From Firmicutes bacterium UBA5201 (GTDB lineage: Bacteria > Bacillota > Clostridia > Peptostreptococcales > Acidaminobacteraceae), in assembly GCA_002412775.1 (NCBI GenBank), contig DHVT01000020.1, positions 1-64,000 on the forward strand: DNA of 64,000 nt, given 5' to 3'. The translations under genes were made by a program, and so were the position numbers. Below are positions 8,476 to 17,400 of this stretch, piece after piece (position 1 is the first letter of the stretch; each line of letters opens with the position of its first letter). The notes beneath the pieces are model-generated. The model was given only the letters and a program-made list of their open reading frames with translations. It did no database searches and had not been told where the DNA came from.

Positions 8476-9126
8476 TTAAATTTTCGTAACATTATGCTTG
8501 ATGGCATAAAGTGCCGCTTGGGTACGATCATTCACATTCAGTTTTCTAAATATGCTGGAAATATGATTTTTGACCGTTTTTTCGCTTATGAAAAGCGCTT
8601 CCGATATTTCTTTGTTGTTCAATCCGCTTGCAAGTAATTTGAGTACATCGAGTTCTCTTTTGGTCAGTCGTCTCTTGCTCAAATCATTATAAGATGATTC
8701 TTTGCGTTTGTATTCCCTGACCAATACACCTGAAAGTGACGGATGGATATAGACTTCACCTTGCATGACCCTGTGTATGGCGTCAATCAACTGAGATACA
8801 TCAGCATCTTTGAGAACATAACCCTCAGCTCCCATATTGATGGTTTCAATCAAATACTCGGCATCCTCATGAATTGTCAACATTATGGTCTTGACATCTT
8901 CATAGTCTTTCTTGATCTGATGCAGACAATCAATGCCATTCATACCCGGCATGTTGATATCCAGTAGGACGATATCGGGTTGTTTATCATCTATGGCCAC
9001 AAGTGCTTCAATACCATCACCGGCAAGAGCGACAACCTCTAAGGTCTCCTCGAGTTCCAACAACTTTTTAAGTCCTTCTCTTATCAATGCGTGATCGTCT
9101 ACAATTGCCACTTTAATTTTACGCAT
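8476..9126 (-). CDS. NarL/LuxR-family response regulator, DegU-like
   Basis: Response regulator of 216 aa with a receiver domain (D10-D11 acidic pocket, phospho-acceptor D56 in IVLLDINMPGMNG) and a C-terminal LuxR helix-turn-helix (KRELDVLKLLASGLNNKEISEALFISEKTVKNHISSIFRKL). The frame opens at 9138, but that ATG overlaps the ribosome site; ATG at 9126, 5 nt after GGAGG, is chosen. It is translationally close to the kinase upstream (stop and ribosome site overlap). The pair resembles DegS-DegU, but the target genes here are not known. Confidence 0.92.
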   Translation of the reverse strand: MRKIKVAIVDDHALIREGLKKLLELEETLEVVALAGDGIEALVAIDDKQPDIVLLDINMPGMNGIDCLHQIKKDYEDVKTIMLTIHEDAEYLIETINMGAEGYVLKDADVSQLIDAIHRVMQGEVYIHPSLSGVLVREYKRKESSYNDLSKRRLTKRELDVLKLLASGLNNKEISEALFISEKTVKNHISSIFRKLNVNDRTQAALYAIKHNVTKI

Positions 9127-9137
9127 ATTTTCCTCCA

Positions 9138-10256
9138 TTACATGTTTGGAATACTGACTCTGATATGTGTTCCTTTTTTAGGTTCCGATGATATCTTAAA
9201 TAATCCGTTGACAAGATCTATTCGCTCTTTCATATTGTACAAACCATATCCGTTTGCATTTTCCATAACTTCCATGACATCGAATCCTTTTCCATTATCT
9301 ATAATGTCAAGTTCAATCGTATTCGGATTGATTTCGATTGTGAACAATACTTTCTTGCATTCCGAATGCTTCACTATGTTATTGAAGCTTTCTTGTATGA
9401 CTCTGAACGCCATCAGATTGACCAATGAATTTTCAACGACGCTATCCTGATGTACCTTCAAATCCACTTGAATCTTGGTGGTATCCATTATGTTGGATAC
9501 CATTTTTTTGACGGTTGGTACAAGACCCAGATCATCAAGCGACATTGGCATCAAATCATAAATTATTTTTCGGATGTCTTTAAGTATGTTTCTGACATCA
9601 TCCTGCAAATAAGATATCTCTTTTTTGGCCTTGTTGGGTGATGAGTCGATGACTTTTGACGCATATTCGGCCTTATAGATGACATTTGCCAGCGATTGTG
9701 CGGGTCCGTCATGTATATCTCTGGAGATCCGTTTCTTCTCTTTTTCCTGAGCCTCGATGATTTTAAGACCAACATCTTTTTTCTCTTTGATTTGTTCCAT
9801 GACATTACCGGTCAGATACTCAAGTGCGACACTGACTTTCATTTCAAGCACTTCCGCTTTTTTGAGCACTTCCATACTGTTTCTCAGCATGCGCTCGAGC
9901 TTATTGCGTCTTTCTATCAGTTCTTTTTCCTCTTGGGTCTTGAAGGAAAGTTGGACTTGTACCTTTTGAGATAATTCATAGGCTTCTTTGATATCATTTT
10001 CAGTGAACTCGTCAAAATGTTCGTTGATCGTCTTGATCATATTTTTAGCCATCTGAGAACGAATCTGCAACTTATCCACTTCATTTATTGTGATTGAGAT
10101 CTGCGCTTTGACTGTTATGAGTTCCTGTTCATAAGAAATATACTCATGACGGATCTGTTCTGAGATTTCAAAGATCTCCTTTTTCCCGTCTTCGATAGCA
10201 AAAGCGGTATTCTGAATGATCTGATCCAATTTCTTGTAATTGATACTATTATCCAT
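9138..10256 (-). CDS. degS: Cytoplasmic sensor histidine kinase, DegS-like
   Basis: Histidine kinase of 372 aa without membrane segments. The N-terminal half (about 20-170) is a long coiled-coil sensor domain of the DegS type; the HisKA_3 box is KKRISRDIHDGPAQSLANV with H182 as phospho-acceptor, followed by HATPase_c with the N-box ESFNNIVKH and G-box NGYGLYNMKERI. The open frame extends to 10349 across a terminator hairpin; ATG at 10256, after a CGGAGTG site, gives MDNSINYKKL and is preferred. It is paired with the LuxR-type regulator just downstream. In Bacillus DegS controls degradative enzymes and motility; here only the architecture supports that comparison. Confidence 0.9.
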   Translation of the reverse strand: MDNSINYKKLDQIIQNTAFAIEDGKKEIFEISEQIRHEYISYEQELITVKAQISITINEVDKLQIRSQMAKNMIKTINEHFDEFTENDIKEAYELSQKVQVQLSFKTQEEKELIERRNKLERMLRNSMEVLKKAEVLEMKVSVALEYLTGNVMEQIKEKKDVGLKIIEAQEKEKKRISRDIHDGPAQSLANVIYKAEYASKVIDSSPNKAKKEISYLQDDVRNILKDIRKIIYDLMPMSLDDLGLVPTVKKMVSNIMDTTKIQVDLKVHQDSVVENSLVNLMAFRVIQESFNNIVKHSECKKVLFTIEINPNTIELDIIDNGKGFDVMEVMENANGYGLYNMKERIDLVNGLFKISSEPKKGTHIRVSIPNM

Positions 10257-10284
10257 TTTGCACACTCCGATGATTATTATATCA

Positions 10285-10320
10285 CAAAAGCCCACGCTCA
10301 TAAATAAGGTGGGCTTTTTT
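10285..10320. terminator. Hairpin terminator between cheW-like gene and degS-like gene
   Basis: AAAGCCCAC and GTGGGCTTT pair around a 14-nt loop. On the minus strand, where the neighbouring genes lie, it is followed by TTTTGTGATAT, so it can end the cheW transcript. The plus strand has TTTTTT after it as well. Confidence 0.75.
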
Positions 10321-10362
10321 GAATATTTAGTCCTAATTATATCATCCATAAACCGGGATTGT

Positions 10363-10812
10363 TTAGCTTAGATCCAACAATTCCTCTATTTCGTCGTCGC
10401 TGAGCACTTTATCCAAATCAATTACTATGATCAGTTCATTGTTATGGATGCATACCTCGGAAATATAGTCGTTGTTTTTTTTGATCGCGATCTTGGGCGG
10501 TGGCAAAATTTGAGATTCATCAACATTCATGGACTGGGAGGCATCGTCAACCAAAAAACCGATTTGAACATCGTTTTTATTTGCGATAATGATCCTTTTT
10601 TCCTTCATCTGGCTATCAGCCATTTTGAATCTCTTTTTCAAATTGATCACTGGTATGATATCGCCTCTCAGATTCAACAGTCCATCCACATATGGAGGTC
10701 CGCTGGGAACCGGTGTAATTGAAGAATATTCCGTAATGGATGCGATGTGGTTGATGCTGGTTGCGAAAGTTTCATTATTGAGTTTGAAAATGATATATTG
10801 CTTTTCTGCCAC
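10363..10812 (-). CDS. cheW: CheW-like chemotaxis coupling protein
   Basis: Single CheW domain of 149 aa that in chemotaxis couples receptors to CheA. Recognisable features are the N-terminal KQYIIFKLNNETFATSI strand, PSGPPYVDGLLNLRGDIIPVINLKKRF (the conserved NLRG turn, about residues 36-62) and the C-terminal LDKVLS. Start is GTG at 10812 with GGGGGGA 5 nt before. No other chemotaxis gene (cheA, cheY, receptor) is in the window, so it is an orphan CheW sitting at the end of the marR-hutH transcript, 14 nt after a DUF896 gene. Confidence 0.9.
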   Translation of the reverse strand: MAEKQYIIFKLNNETFATSINHIASITEYSSITPVPSGPPYVDGLLNLRGDIIPVINLKKRFKMADSQMKEKRIIIANKNDVQIGFLVDDASQSMNVDESQILPPPKIAIKKNNDYISEVCIHNNELIIVIDLDKVLSDDEIEELLDLS

Positions 10813-10826
10813 TTGAATCCCCCCTG

Positions 10827-11003
10827 TTAATCTTTATAGATGATATCCGTATGGTCCAGTTGACTTTTGAAGTTTTTCCTGAAGGCTTTGATGTATGCCT
10901 CACGAAGTTCTTTCTGCTCAATTGACTCTTCTTCTGTCAATCCCTCGCTTTTTTTCTTGTTGGCCAAATAATTGATTCGATCCAATTTTTCCTGTCCTAA
11001 CAC
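10827..11003 (-). CDS. DUF896/UPF0291 small protein (YnzC-like)
   Basis: A short gene of 58 codons from GTG at 11003 to TAA at 10827. The product begins VLGQEKLDRINYLANKKKSE and contains the family signature LTEEESIEQKELREAYIKAF followed by RKNFKSQLDH. The DUF896 family (B. subtilis YnzC) is a two-helix cytoplasmic hairpin of about 60-80 aa of uncertain function, reported to be SOS-linked in Bacillus. AAAGG lies about 8 nt before the GTG. It sits between hutH (29 nt) and cheW (14 nt), so all three are likely cotranscribed. The family call is confident; function is unknown. Confidence 0.85.
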   Translation of the reverse strand: MLGQEKLDRINYLANKKKSEGLTEEESIEQKELREAYIKAFRKNFKSQLDHTDIIYKD

Positions 11004-11032
11004 ATTCTTACCTTTCTAATGCCTAATGGCAA

Positions 11033-12565
11033 CTAAATTTTCAATTCGCCGACAGCCGATTCAACTGCCTCTAAAATTTTATTTGTTTTAATTATATCAT
11101 ATATTTTGTTAAAATCTATATTCATTACACGGTCCGATTCCAATTTCTCAACGTTTGCTCTCACCACATCATAAGCTTCTTTTGATCCCTTGCCGAGTTT
11201 TCCGTTCGCTTCGAAATCGATAGCTTGAGCAGCGCACAATAGTTCGATTGCAATCACGTTTTGGGCATTGAATAGGATTTCTTTGGCTTTTCTGGCCGCT
11301 ATGGTCCCCATGCTGACATGATCTTCCTGATTGGCGGATGATGGTATGGAATCCACACTTGCCGGATGAGCATAAATCTTGTTTTCAGACACCAAAGCAG
11401 CTGCGGCGTATTGTGCGATCATAAAACCGGAATGTAAGCCGCCATGTGGCGTCAAAAATGCCGGCAAATTGCTGAGTTGAGGATTGACCAATCTTTCAAT
11501 TCTTCTTTCAGCCACATTTGCGATTTCAGAAATGGCTATTCCAAGAAAATCGAACGGCAAGGCCATCGGTTGCCCATGAAAGTTTCCACCAGAGAAAACA
11601 ACGCCATCTTCAGGGAATAAGATCGGATTGTCAGTGACCGAATTGATTTCGATTTGAATTCGATCCGCAACAAATTGAATCGCATCTTTGCTCGCTCCGT
11701 GGATTTGAGGAATACATCTGAGTGTATAGGCATCTTGCACTCTTATTTCTCCTTGTTTGGTAGTTCTTTCACTGCCCTCTAAAATGGTTCTTAAATTTTC
11801 AGCGGTCTGAATTTGTCCAGGATGCGGTCTGACCGCATGCAATCTGGCATCAAAGGCATCCGTGATTCCTTTTAATGCTTCAACGGTCAATGATGCGCTG
11901 ATATCGGACAGTTTTAACAGTTGAATGGCCTCATAGGTGGTAACACATCCTACAGCAGTCATGACTTGTGTGCCGTTGATCAGTGCAAGACCTTCTTTGG
12001 AAGTGAGTTCGATGGTTGGAATTTGAGCAAGTTCCATTGCCTTTTTCCCGTCCATACGCTCTCCTTTATAGAAAGCTTCGCCCATTCCAAGCATGACAAG
12101 TACCATATGCGCTAGAGGTGCCAAATCACCACTGGCTCCCAGCGATCCTTTTTCAGGAATCACAGGATGGACCCCTTTGTTGATCATATCCACCAGTGTG
12201 TTGATCGTAGTGAGTCTGACTCCACTGTGACCTTTGACCAAATTGTTGACTCTAAGGAGCATGATCGCTCTGACGATTTCCTCATCAAATGGATTGCCGA
12301 CTCCACATGCATGGCTGATGATCAGATTGGTTTGCAGGTCTGTCGTTTCCTCTTTGGAGATCACTATATCTGAAAATTTGCCAAAGCCGGTAGTAATGCC
12401 GTAGACCACTTTTTTAGAATCCACCAGTTCATCCACGAATTTTCTTGCGATATGAACTTTCTCTATGGATTCGGGTGACAATTCGATGATGCTTCCAAAT
12501 CTGGCAACATCCATAACCAGATCCAGCGTAAGATTTTTTCCGTCAATTATAATTTTACTTTTCAT
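11033..12565 (-). CDS. hutH: Histidine ammonia-lyase
   Basis: First step of histidine degradation: L-histidine to trans-urocanate plus ammonia. At 510 aa it matches the family. The MIO prosthetic group forms from A144-S145-G146 in GSLGASGDLAPLAH; other hallmarks are TGFGKFSD near residue 60 and QEDHVSMGTIAARK near residue 412. Start ATG at 12565. It lies 41 nt after ygiQ and far (about 22 kb) from the rest of the histidine pathway (hutI, ftcD, fchA), which is unusual. Urocanase (hutU) is absent from the window. No dedicated promoter was seen. Confidence 0.96.
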   Translation of the reverse strand: MKSKIIIDGKNLTLDLVMDVARFGSIIELSPESIEKVHIARKFVDELVDSKKVVYGITTGFGKFSDIVISKEETTDLQTNLIISHACGVGNPFDEEIVRAIMLLRVNNLVKGHSGVRLTTINTLVDMINKGVHPVIPEKGSLGASGDLAPLAHMVLVMLGMGEAFYKGERMDGKKAMELAQIPTIELTSKEGLALINGTQVMTAVGCVTTYEAIQLLKLSDISASLTVEALKGITDAFDARLHAVRPHPGQIQTAENLRTILEGSERTTKQGEIRVQDAYTLRCIPQIHGASKDAIQFVADRIQIEINSVTDNPILFPEDGVVFSGGNFHGQPMALPFDFLGIAISEIANVAERRIERLVNPQLSNLPAFLTPHGGLHSGFMIAQYAAAALVSENKIYAHPASVDSIPSSANQEDHVSMGTIAARKAKEILFNAQNVIAIELLCAAQAIDFEANGKLGKGSKEAYDVVRANVEKLESDRVMNIDFNKIYDIIKTNKILEAVESAVGELKI

Positions 12566-12606
12566 AAATGATCCCCTCTTAAATCTTTTATTTTCAGTTT
12601 ATAGGA

Positions 12607-14445
12607 TTACCGTCTCTTTTGAGTCTTGCCAGTATTGCTTTTCCTCTCCGTTTTAGGTCGGATCAACGCTTTTGGGTTAGTCCCGATGAGATCGTTTCTA
12701 CCTGCGAGGATTAGGGCTTCATACACAAGATCATAGTTCTTCGGATTCTTAAATTGCAGGAGAGCACGTTGCATCGCTTTTTCTTTTGGTGTTTTTGGGA
12801 TATAGACATTTTTCATGGTTCTAGGATCAATACCCGTATGATACATGCAAGTGCTTAGCGTTCCAGGAGTCGGATAAAAATCTTGGACTTGTTCAGGGGT
12901 GTAATTGATATCTCTTAGGTATTCCGCCAATCTTATTGCAGATGCGATCGTACTGCCTGGATGCGAGCTCATCAGATACGGTATGATGTATTGGTCTTTT
13001 TCGATTTCCTTGTTGATCACATTGAAGGCTTCAACAAACTCACCATATAGTTTGCCGCTAGGTTTTCCCATATAGTCCAGTACCGTCTCATCAATATGTT
13101 CAGGAGCGACTTTAAGTTGTCCGCTGACGTGATGTTCACAAAGCTCATAGAAAAATGCATCCGATTCGTCATGCATCAGGTAATCATATCGAATTCCGCT
13201 TCTGATGAAAACTTTTTTGACTTTGTCCACTTGTCTGATTTTTTGCAGTAAGGCCAAATAATCGCTATGGTCTACTATCAGATTTTCACACGGTTCTGGA
13301 TATAGGCATTGCTTGTTCTTGCATGCGCCATGTTTCAGCTGCTTATCACATGCTGGATTTCTGAAATTGGCTGTAGGACCTCCGACATCATTGATATACC
13401 CCTTGAAATCTGGGTCATGAGTGATGGCTTCCGCTTCCTGTACGATGGATTCATGCGATCTGGAACTGATAATCCGACCTTGGTGGAATGCGAGTGCGCA
13501 AAAGGAACAATTTCCAAAACAGCCTCTTTCACTGATTATACTGAGTTTGACTTCCTGAATGGCCGGTATGCCTCCGAAGCTGACATAGCTCGGGTGTATT
13601 GCCCTCATGTAGCCCAGATTGAACACCCAATCAAGACGATCGCGTTCCAGTGGCATGGTTGGTGGGTTTTGAACCAGGTATCTGTCTTTGTGTCTCTGAA
13701 CTATTGCCCGACCTCTGATGGGGTCTTGCTCGTCATACAGAATTTTGAAACTTCTCGCGTATGCCACAGGGTCTGTACTGACCGTCTCAAACGAATCGAT
13801 CTCCAGCGGTCTGTCGACATGATCGACGCTTTCTGTCACATAACAAGTGCCTGGTATGTGAATGATGTGCCTTATATCAATTCCACTGTTCAGATAATCG
13901 GCGATTTCGGTAATCTGGTTTTCTCCCATTCCAAATACCAACATATCCGCATCACTATCAAACAATATGGAACGCCTTACTTTGTTGTCCCAGTAATCAT
14001 AATGGGCAAATCTTCTTAGTGAAGCTTCTATACCACCGAGAATGATGGGTTTGTTCTTGTAGGATTTTCTGATGAGGTTGGTGTATACAATAGTTGCCCG
14101 ATCGGGCCTTTTGCCTATTACTCCGCCTGGTGTGAAAGCGTCTGTAGTTCTTCTTTTCTTTGAAACATAATAATGGTTCACCATTGAATCCATATTTCCG
14201 GACGTCACTAAAAATCCCAGTCTCGGTTCTCCTAGAATAGAAATGCTGGATGGATCGTTCCAATCCGGTTGAGCTATTATCCCGACTTTATAACCTGCAT
14301 CCAAAAGTACCCTTGCGATTACCGCCGGTCCAAAACTCGGATGGTCGACATAGGCATCTCCAGATACCAAGACGAAATCCACACCGTCCCATTCGAGTTT
14401 TTTTAAATCTTCCCTATTGATGGGAAGAAAATCATTTAAAATCAT
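12607..14445 (-). CDS. ygiQ: YgiQ-family radical SAM protein
   Basis: Large radical SAM protein of 612 aa (UPF0313) with unknown substrate. The N-terminal domain (FLPINREDLKKLEWDGVDFV) is the family-typical cobalamin-binding-like domain; the radical SAM [4Fe-4S] motif is CFGNCSFCALAFHQGR near residue 316, and an additional Cys-rich stretch (CDKQLKHGACKNKQCLYPEPC, about 370-390) is a family feature. The C-terminal domain includes FYPTPGTLSTCMYHTGIDP. It overlaps no neighbour: 12 nt from the giant gene upstream, 41 nt to hutH downstream. Its biochemical role is not established in the family. Confidence 0.9.
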   Translation of the reverse strand: MILNDFLPINREDLKKLEWDGVDFVLVSGDAYVDHPSFGPAVIARVLLDAGYKVGIIAQPDWNDPSSISILGEPRLGFLVTSGNMDSMVNHYYVSKKRRTTDAFTPGGVIGKRPDRATIVYTNLIRKSYKNKPIILGGIEASLRRFAHYDYWDNKVRRSILFDSDADMLVFGMGENQITEIADYLNSGIDIRHIIHIPGTCYVTESVDHVDRPLEIDSFETVSTDPVAYARSFKILYDEQDPIRGRAIVQRHKDRYLVQNPPTMPLERDRLDWVFNLGYMRAIHPSYVSFGGIPAIQEVKLSIISERGCFGNCSFCALAFHQGRIISSRSHESIVQEAEAITHDPDFKGYINDVGGPTANFRNPACDKQLKHGACKNKQCLYPEPCENLIVDHSDYLALLQKIRQVDKVKKVFIRSGIRYDYLMHDESDAFFYELCEHHVSGQLKVAPEHIDETVLDYMGKPSGKLYGEFVEAFNVINKEIEKDQYIIPYLMSSHPGSTIASAIRLAEYLRDINYTPEQVQDFYPTPGTLSTCMYHTGIDPRTMKNVYIPKTPKEKAMQRALLQFKNPKNYDLVYEALILAGRNDLIGTNPKALIRPKTERKSNTGKTQKRR

Positions 14446-14457
14446 TTATTGCCCTTT

Positions 14458-17400
14458 CTAATTGAATAATACATGCTCCAAAACAGGTTTTAAAGCATCC
14501 ACAAAATTGTAATTGCTAAATTCAAATTCCTTGTCCTTGATATCTACCGCTATGGAAAGTATACCACTTGTTTTGCCTTTTAGGAAAGTGATGATAATGT
14601 AAGATTTCCAGTTCGGCACTTTGAGGTTCGCATCATAAGCGATGACTTCTTCCCAATCGATGAAGTAACCAGAGCTGTCCGTACCTTTGAACCTACCTAT
14701 CAATCGCTCATTCAAGACAAGTTCATCACTGATTTTATCTTGACCTTTTTTCTTGTAGATCACTTCTTCTATGTTCTGATTTTCATCGAACTTGATGAAC
14801 TGAATCTCATCTCCTTCGGTGATGTCCAGAAGTGAGATGAAAGCGTTTCTGATACTCTCTTCCCTGGAGAAACTATGATCCAATTGATTGAGAATGTCGA
14901 TCAAAGCCTTCACCGTTCTGGTGTCAGAGGAGATATTGCCGGTCAGTATGCCTGTCAGGCGATCGTATCTGTGCTTTTCCTTGATCAGTTTATGATCCCA
15001 ACTTGTCGATTGGTTTCTTCCATTGTTTTTTGAGTAATAGAGCGCTTGATCCGCCTTTTCGATCAACTCCTCTTCGTTGGCACCATCTTTGGGATACGTG
15101 GAAACGCCCAGACTGACGGTCAATGGTTTGTCATCGCCAAGCAATTTGCTGTTTTCGATTAGCATTCTTGTCTTTTCGGCAACTCTGTAGCCACTTTCAG
15201 AGTCGGCTTCAGGTAAGAGAATGATAAACTCCTCTCCTCCATATCTGGCCACATAATCGGTACTTCTTACGGAATTGTTCAATATCTCACCAAGGCGGGT
15301 AAGAATTTCATCCCCTTTGCGATGCCCATAGGTATCGTTGACGAATTTGAACTTATCTATATCCAGCATGATCACGGAAAGGTTGTAATTGTTCTGTCTC
15401 GCGATGCTCATATGGAGTGCGAACTTTTGTTCAATAAACTTTCTCAGATAGACACCGGTCAGCTTGTCAATTGTCGAAAGGCGTTTGAGATTGTAGTTGT
15501 CGATAAAGACATAAATCAGATTGATGAAAGATTTAGCCTGTTCAAATGTCACCTCATCGAATCGGTTGATCAAGTTCTTTGAGTCCATAAACACATACCC
15601 GATGACTTTTTGCTTTGTGACGAGCAAATCTTCCTTGCGTTTGTCATTTGCGTTCTTAACAGAGGAAGTCTCATAAACCGGGAAACAGATGATGCTCTTT
15701 TGATTGTCCGAAAGCAGTTGGATGTTTGTCTTTGGATTGATTTTCGTGATCAGAATGCCATCAATGTCATTGCCGATATTATTGATGAGTTTGGAGACGT
15801 CATAATCCTCACATGCCTCATCCGCTTTGATCACTTGACTGATATTGTCATTTTCATCCAACAGGTAGATGAAGGCGCGTTCCGCAAATGTCAAATGCTT
15901 CAGATACTTTAATATCAATTTCAAATTGTTGATTTCATCCTTTTCGAGATTCCTGATCAAATCAATGGAAGTCTCGAATCTGACCTCATCCCTGTCATCG
16001 ATGTTTTCAGTGATCAATCTGATGAATTCCTTGCTGTGATAAAGCCTGTTGAGTTGACTTAGATCAAAGAAATCCTCAACGGTCTCAAAACGCTCATCAT
16101 AGATCACATTCTGAATAATGCCATCCAAACTCAATAAGCGCTTGGTGATCTTGTTGATGCTGTTTTTTAGTGACATCTTGGAGTTGTCATAGAGGATGTA
16201 AGTCTCTTTATACTCCAGTGGCACATTATTCGATAAGTCGTAAATGACATCGAGAGCCATCAGATAGTATTTGAGTGCCTGATAAAGATTGTTTCGATTG
16301 AAATTCTCATTTCCAAGGATTTTATAGACTTTCCAAAGGAATTCATGGGAAATAGCCTCGATCGGTTCAATCAGGTTTTCAATGCGTTCTATGGAGAAGT
16401 CCGATAACGCCGCTTCAATCACTTCGTTTTTCAGTCGAATGAACTTGGTGTTGTAACGTTTTGCGAGAATCGAATCCAGTCTGAAAAGTTCCTCCGCGGA
16501 CAAATAGTCATAGCGATCGATGAGATCGATCAACACATCCATGATAAACGTCCTGAGCAGCTTCACTTCGGAAGGTTTAACAGTTTTTTCCACAAGGTTG
16601 CTAATGGTTTTTAGAGGGATTTCTCTTTTTTCGTTGACTATGTCATTCTTTTTATACTTCAAAATCATGTCGATGATTTGGACACGGTATTTCCTGTAAT
16701 CATCCTCTATGCTGTGATAACCGAATTCATAACGCCACTTGTCAACCTTCATGATGCTGTGCATGGACAGGAAAAAGTCCAGGTGCAGCAAGTAATAGTC
16801 CTGACGATTGAAATCACGTTTTTCAAGGGTTGAGAACTCGTGCTCCAGTCGATTCATCAATGTAAAGGCCTTACCATATTTCTCAACTTGGTTATATGCG
16901 CTGCACAAGTTGAGCAGCGCCAATAAATCGACACCTTTGTCACCTATTTTTTCAGCGTTCTGATGGGATTCCTCGAAGTATTTGATTGCCATTTCGTATC
17001 GGCCTTCAGTCATATAGGTTTCACCGAGATTGTTGAGATGAATCGGTGTTGCTACAATATAGTTGCGGTTGATGGAATGTGTGTATGCTTTTCTGAAAAA
17101 ATCTCTAGCCACGACATAATCGCCATATCCGTCGAAATGCACAACGCCCATGTTATTGTAGGCTTTGATGATGTTTTCTTCATCGTTCAGGTTCTTATAG
17201 CACTTGAGACTCTCCGAAAAAGCACCGAGGCTGTCTTCGTAGTTGTTCCGATAGAGGTGGTTCACACCCAGCTCATTCTGAAAAACGGCTTGATAGTATT
17301 CGTTGCCTGATATCATGCTTTTATCCAGATAACTTCTTGTCAATTCGATGTGCTTGTCCAGATCTACAGTATTAGTCAAACATCTGCACAACATTTGCGC

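Noticed and set aside
13309..14019. 236-aa open frame on the plus strand inside ygiQ
   Set aside because: Antisense shadow of a conserved gene, no ribosome site, composition not protein-like.
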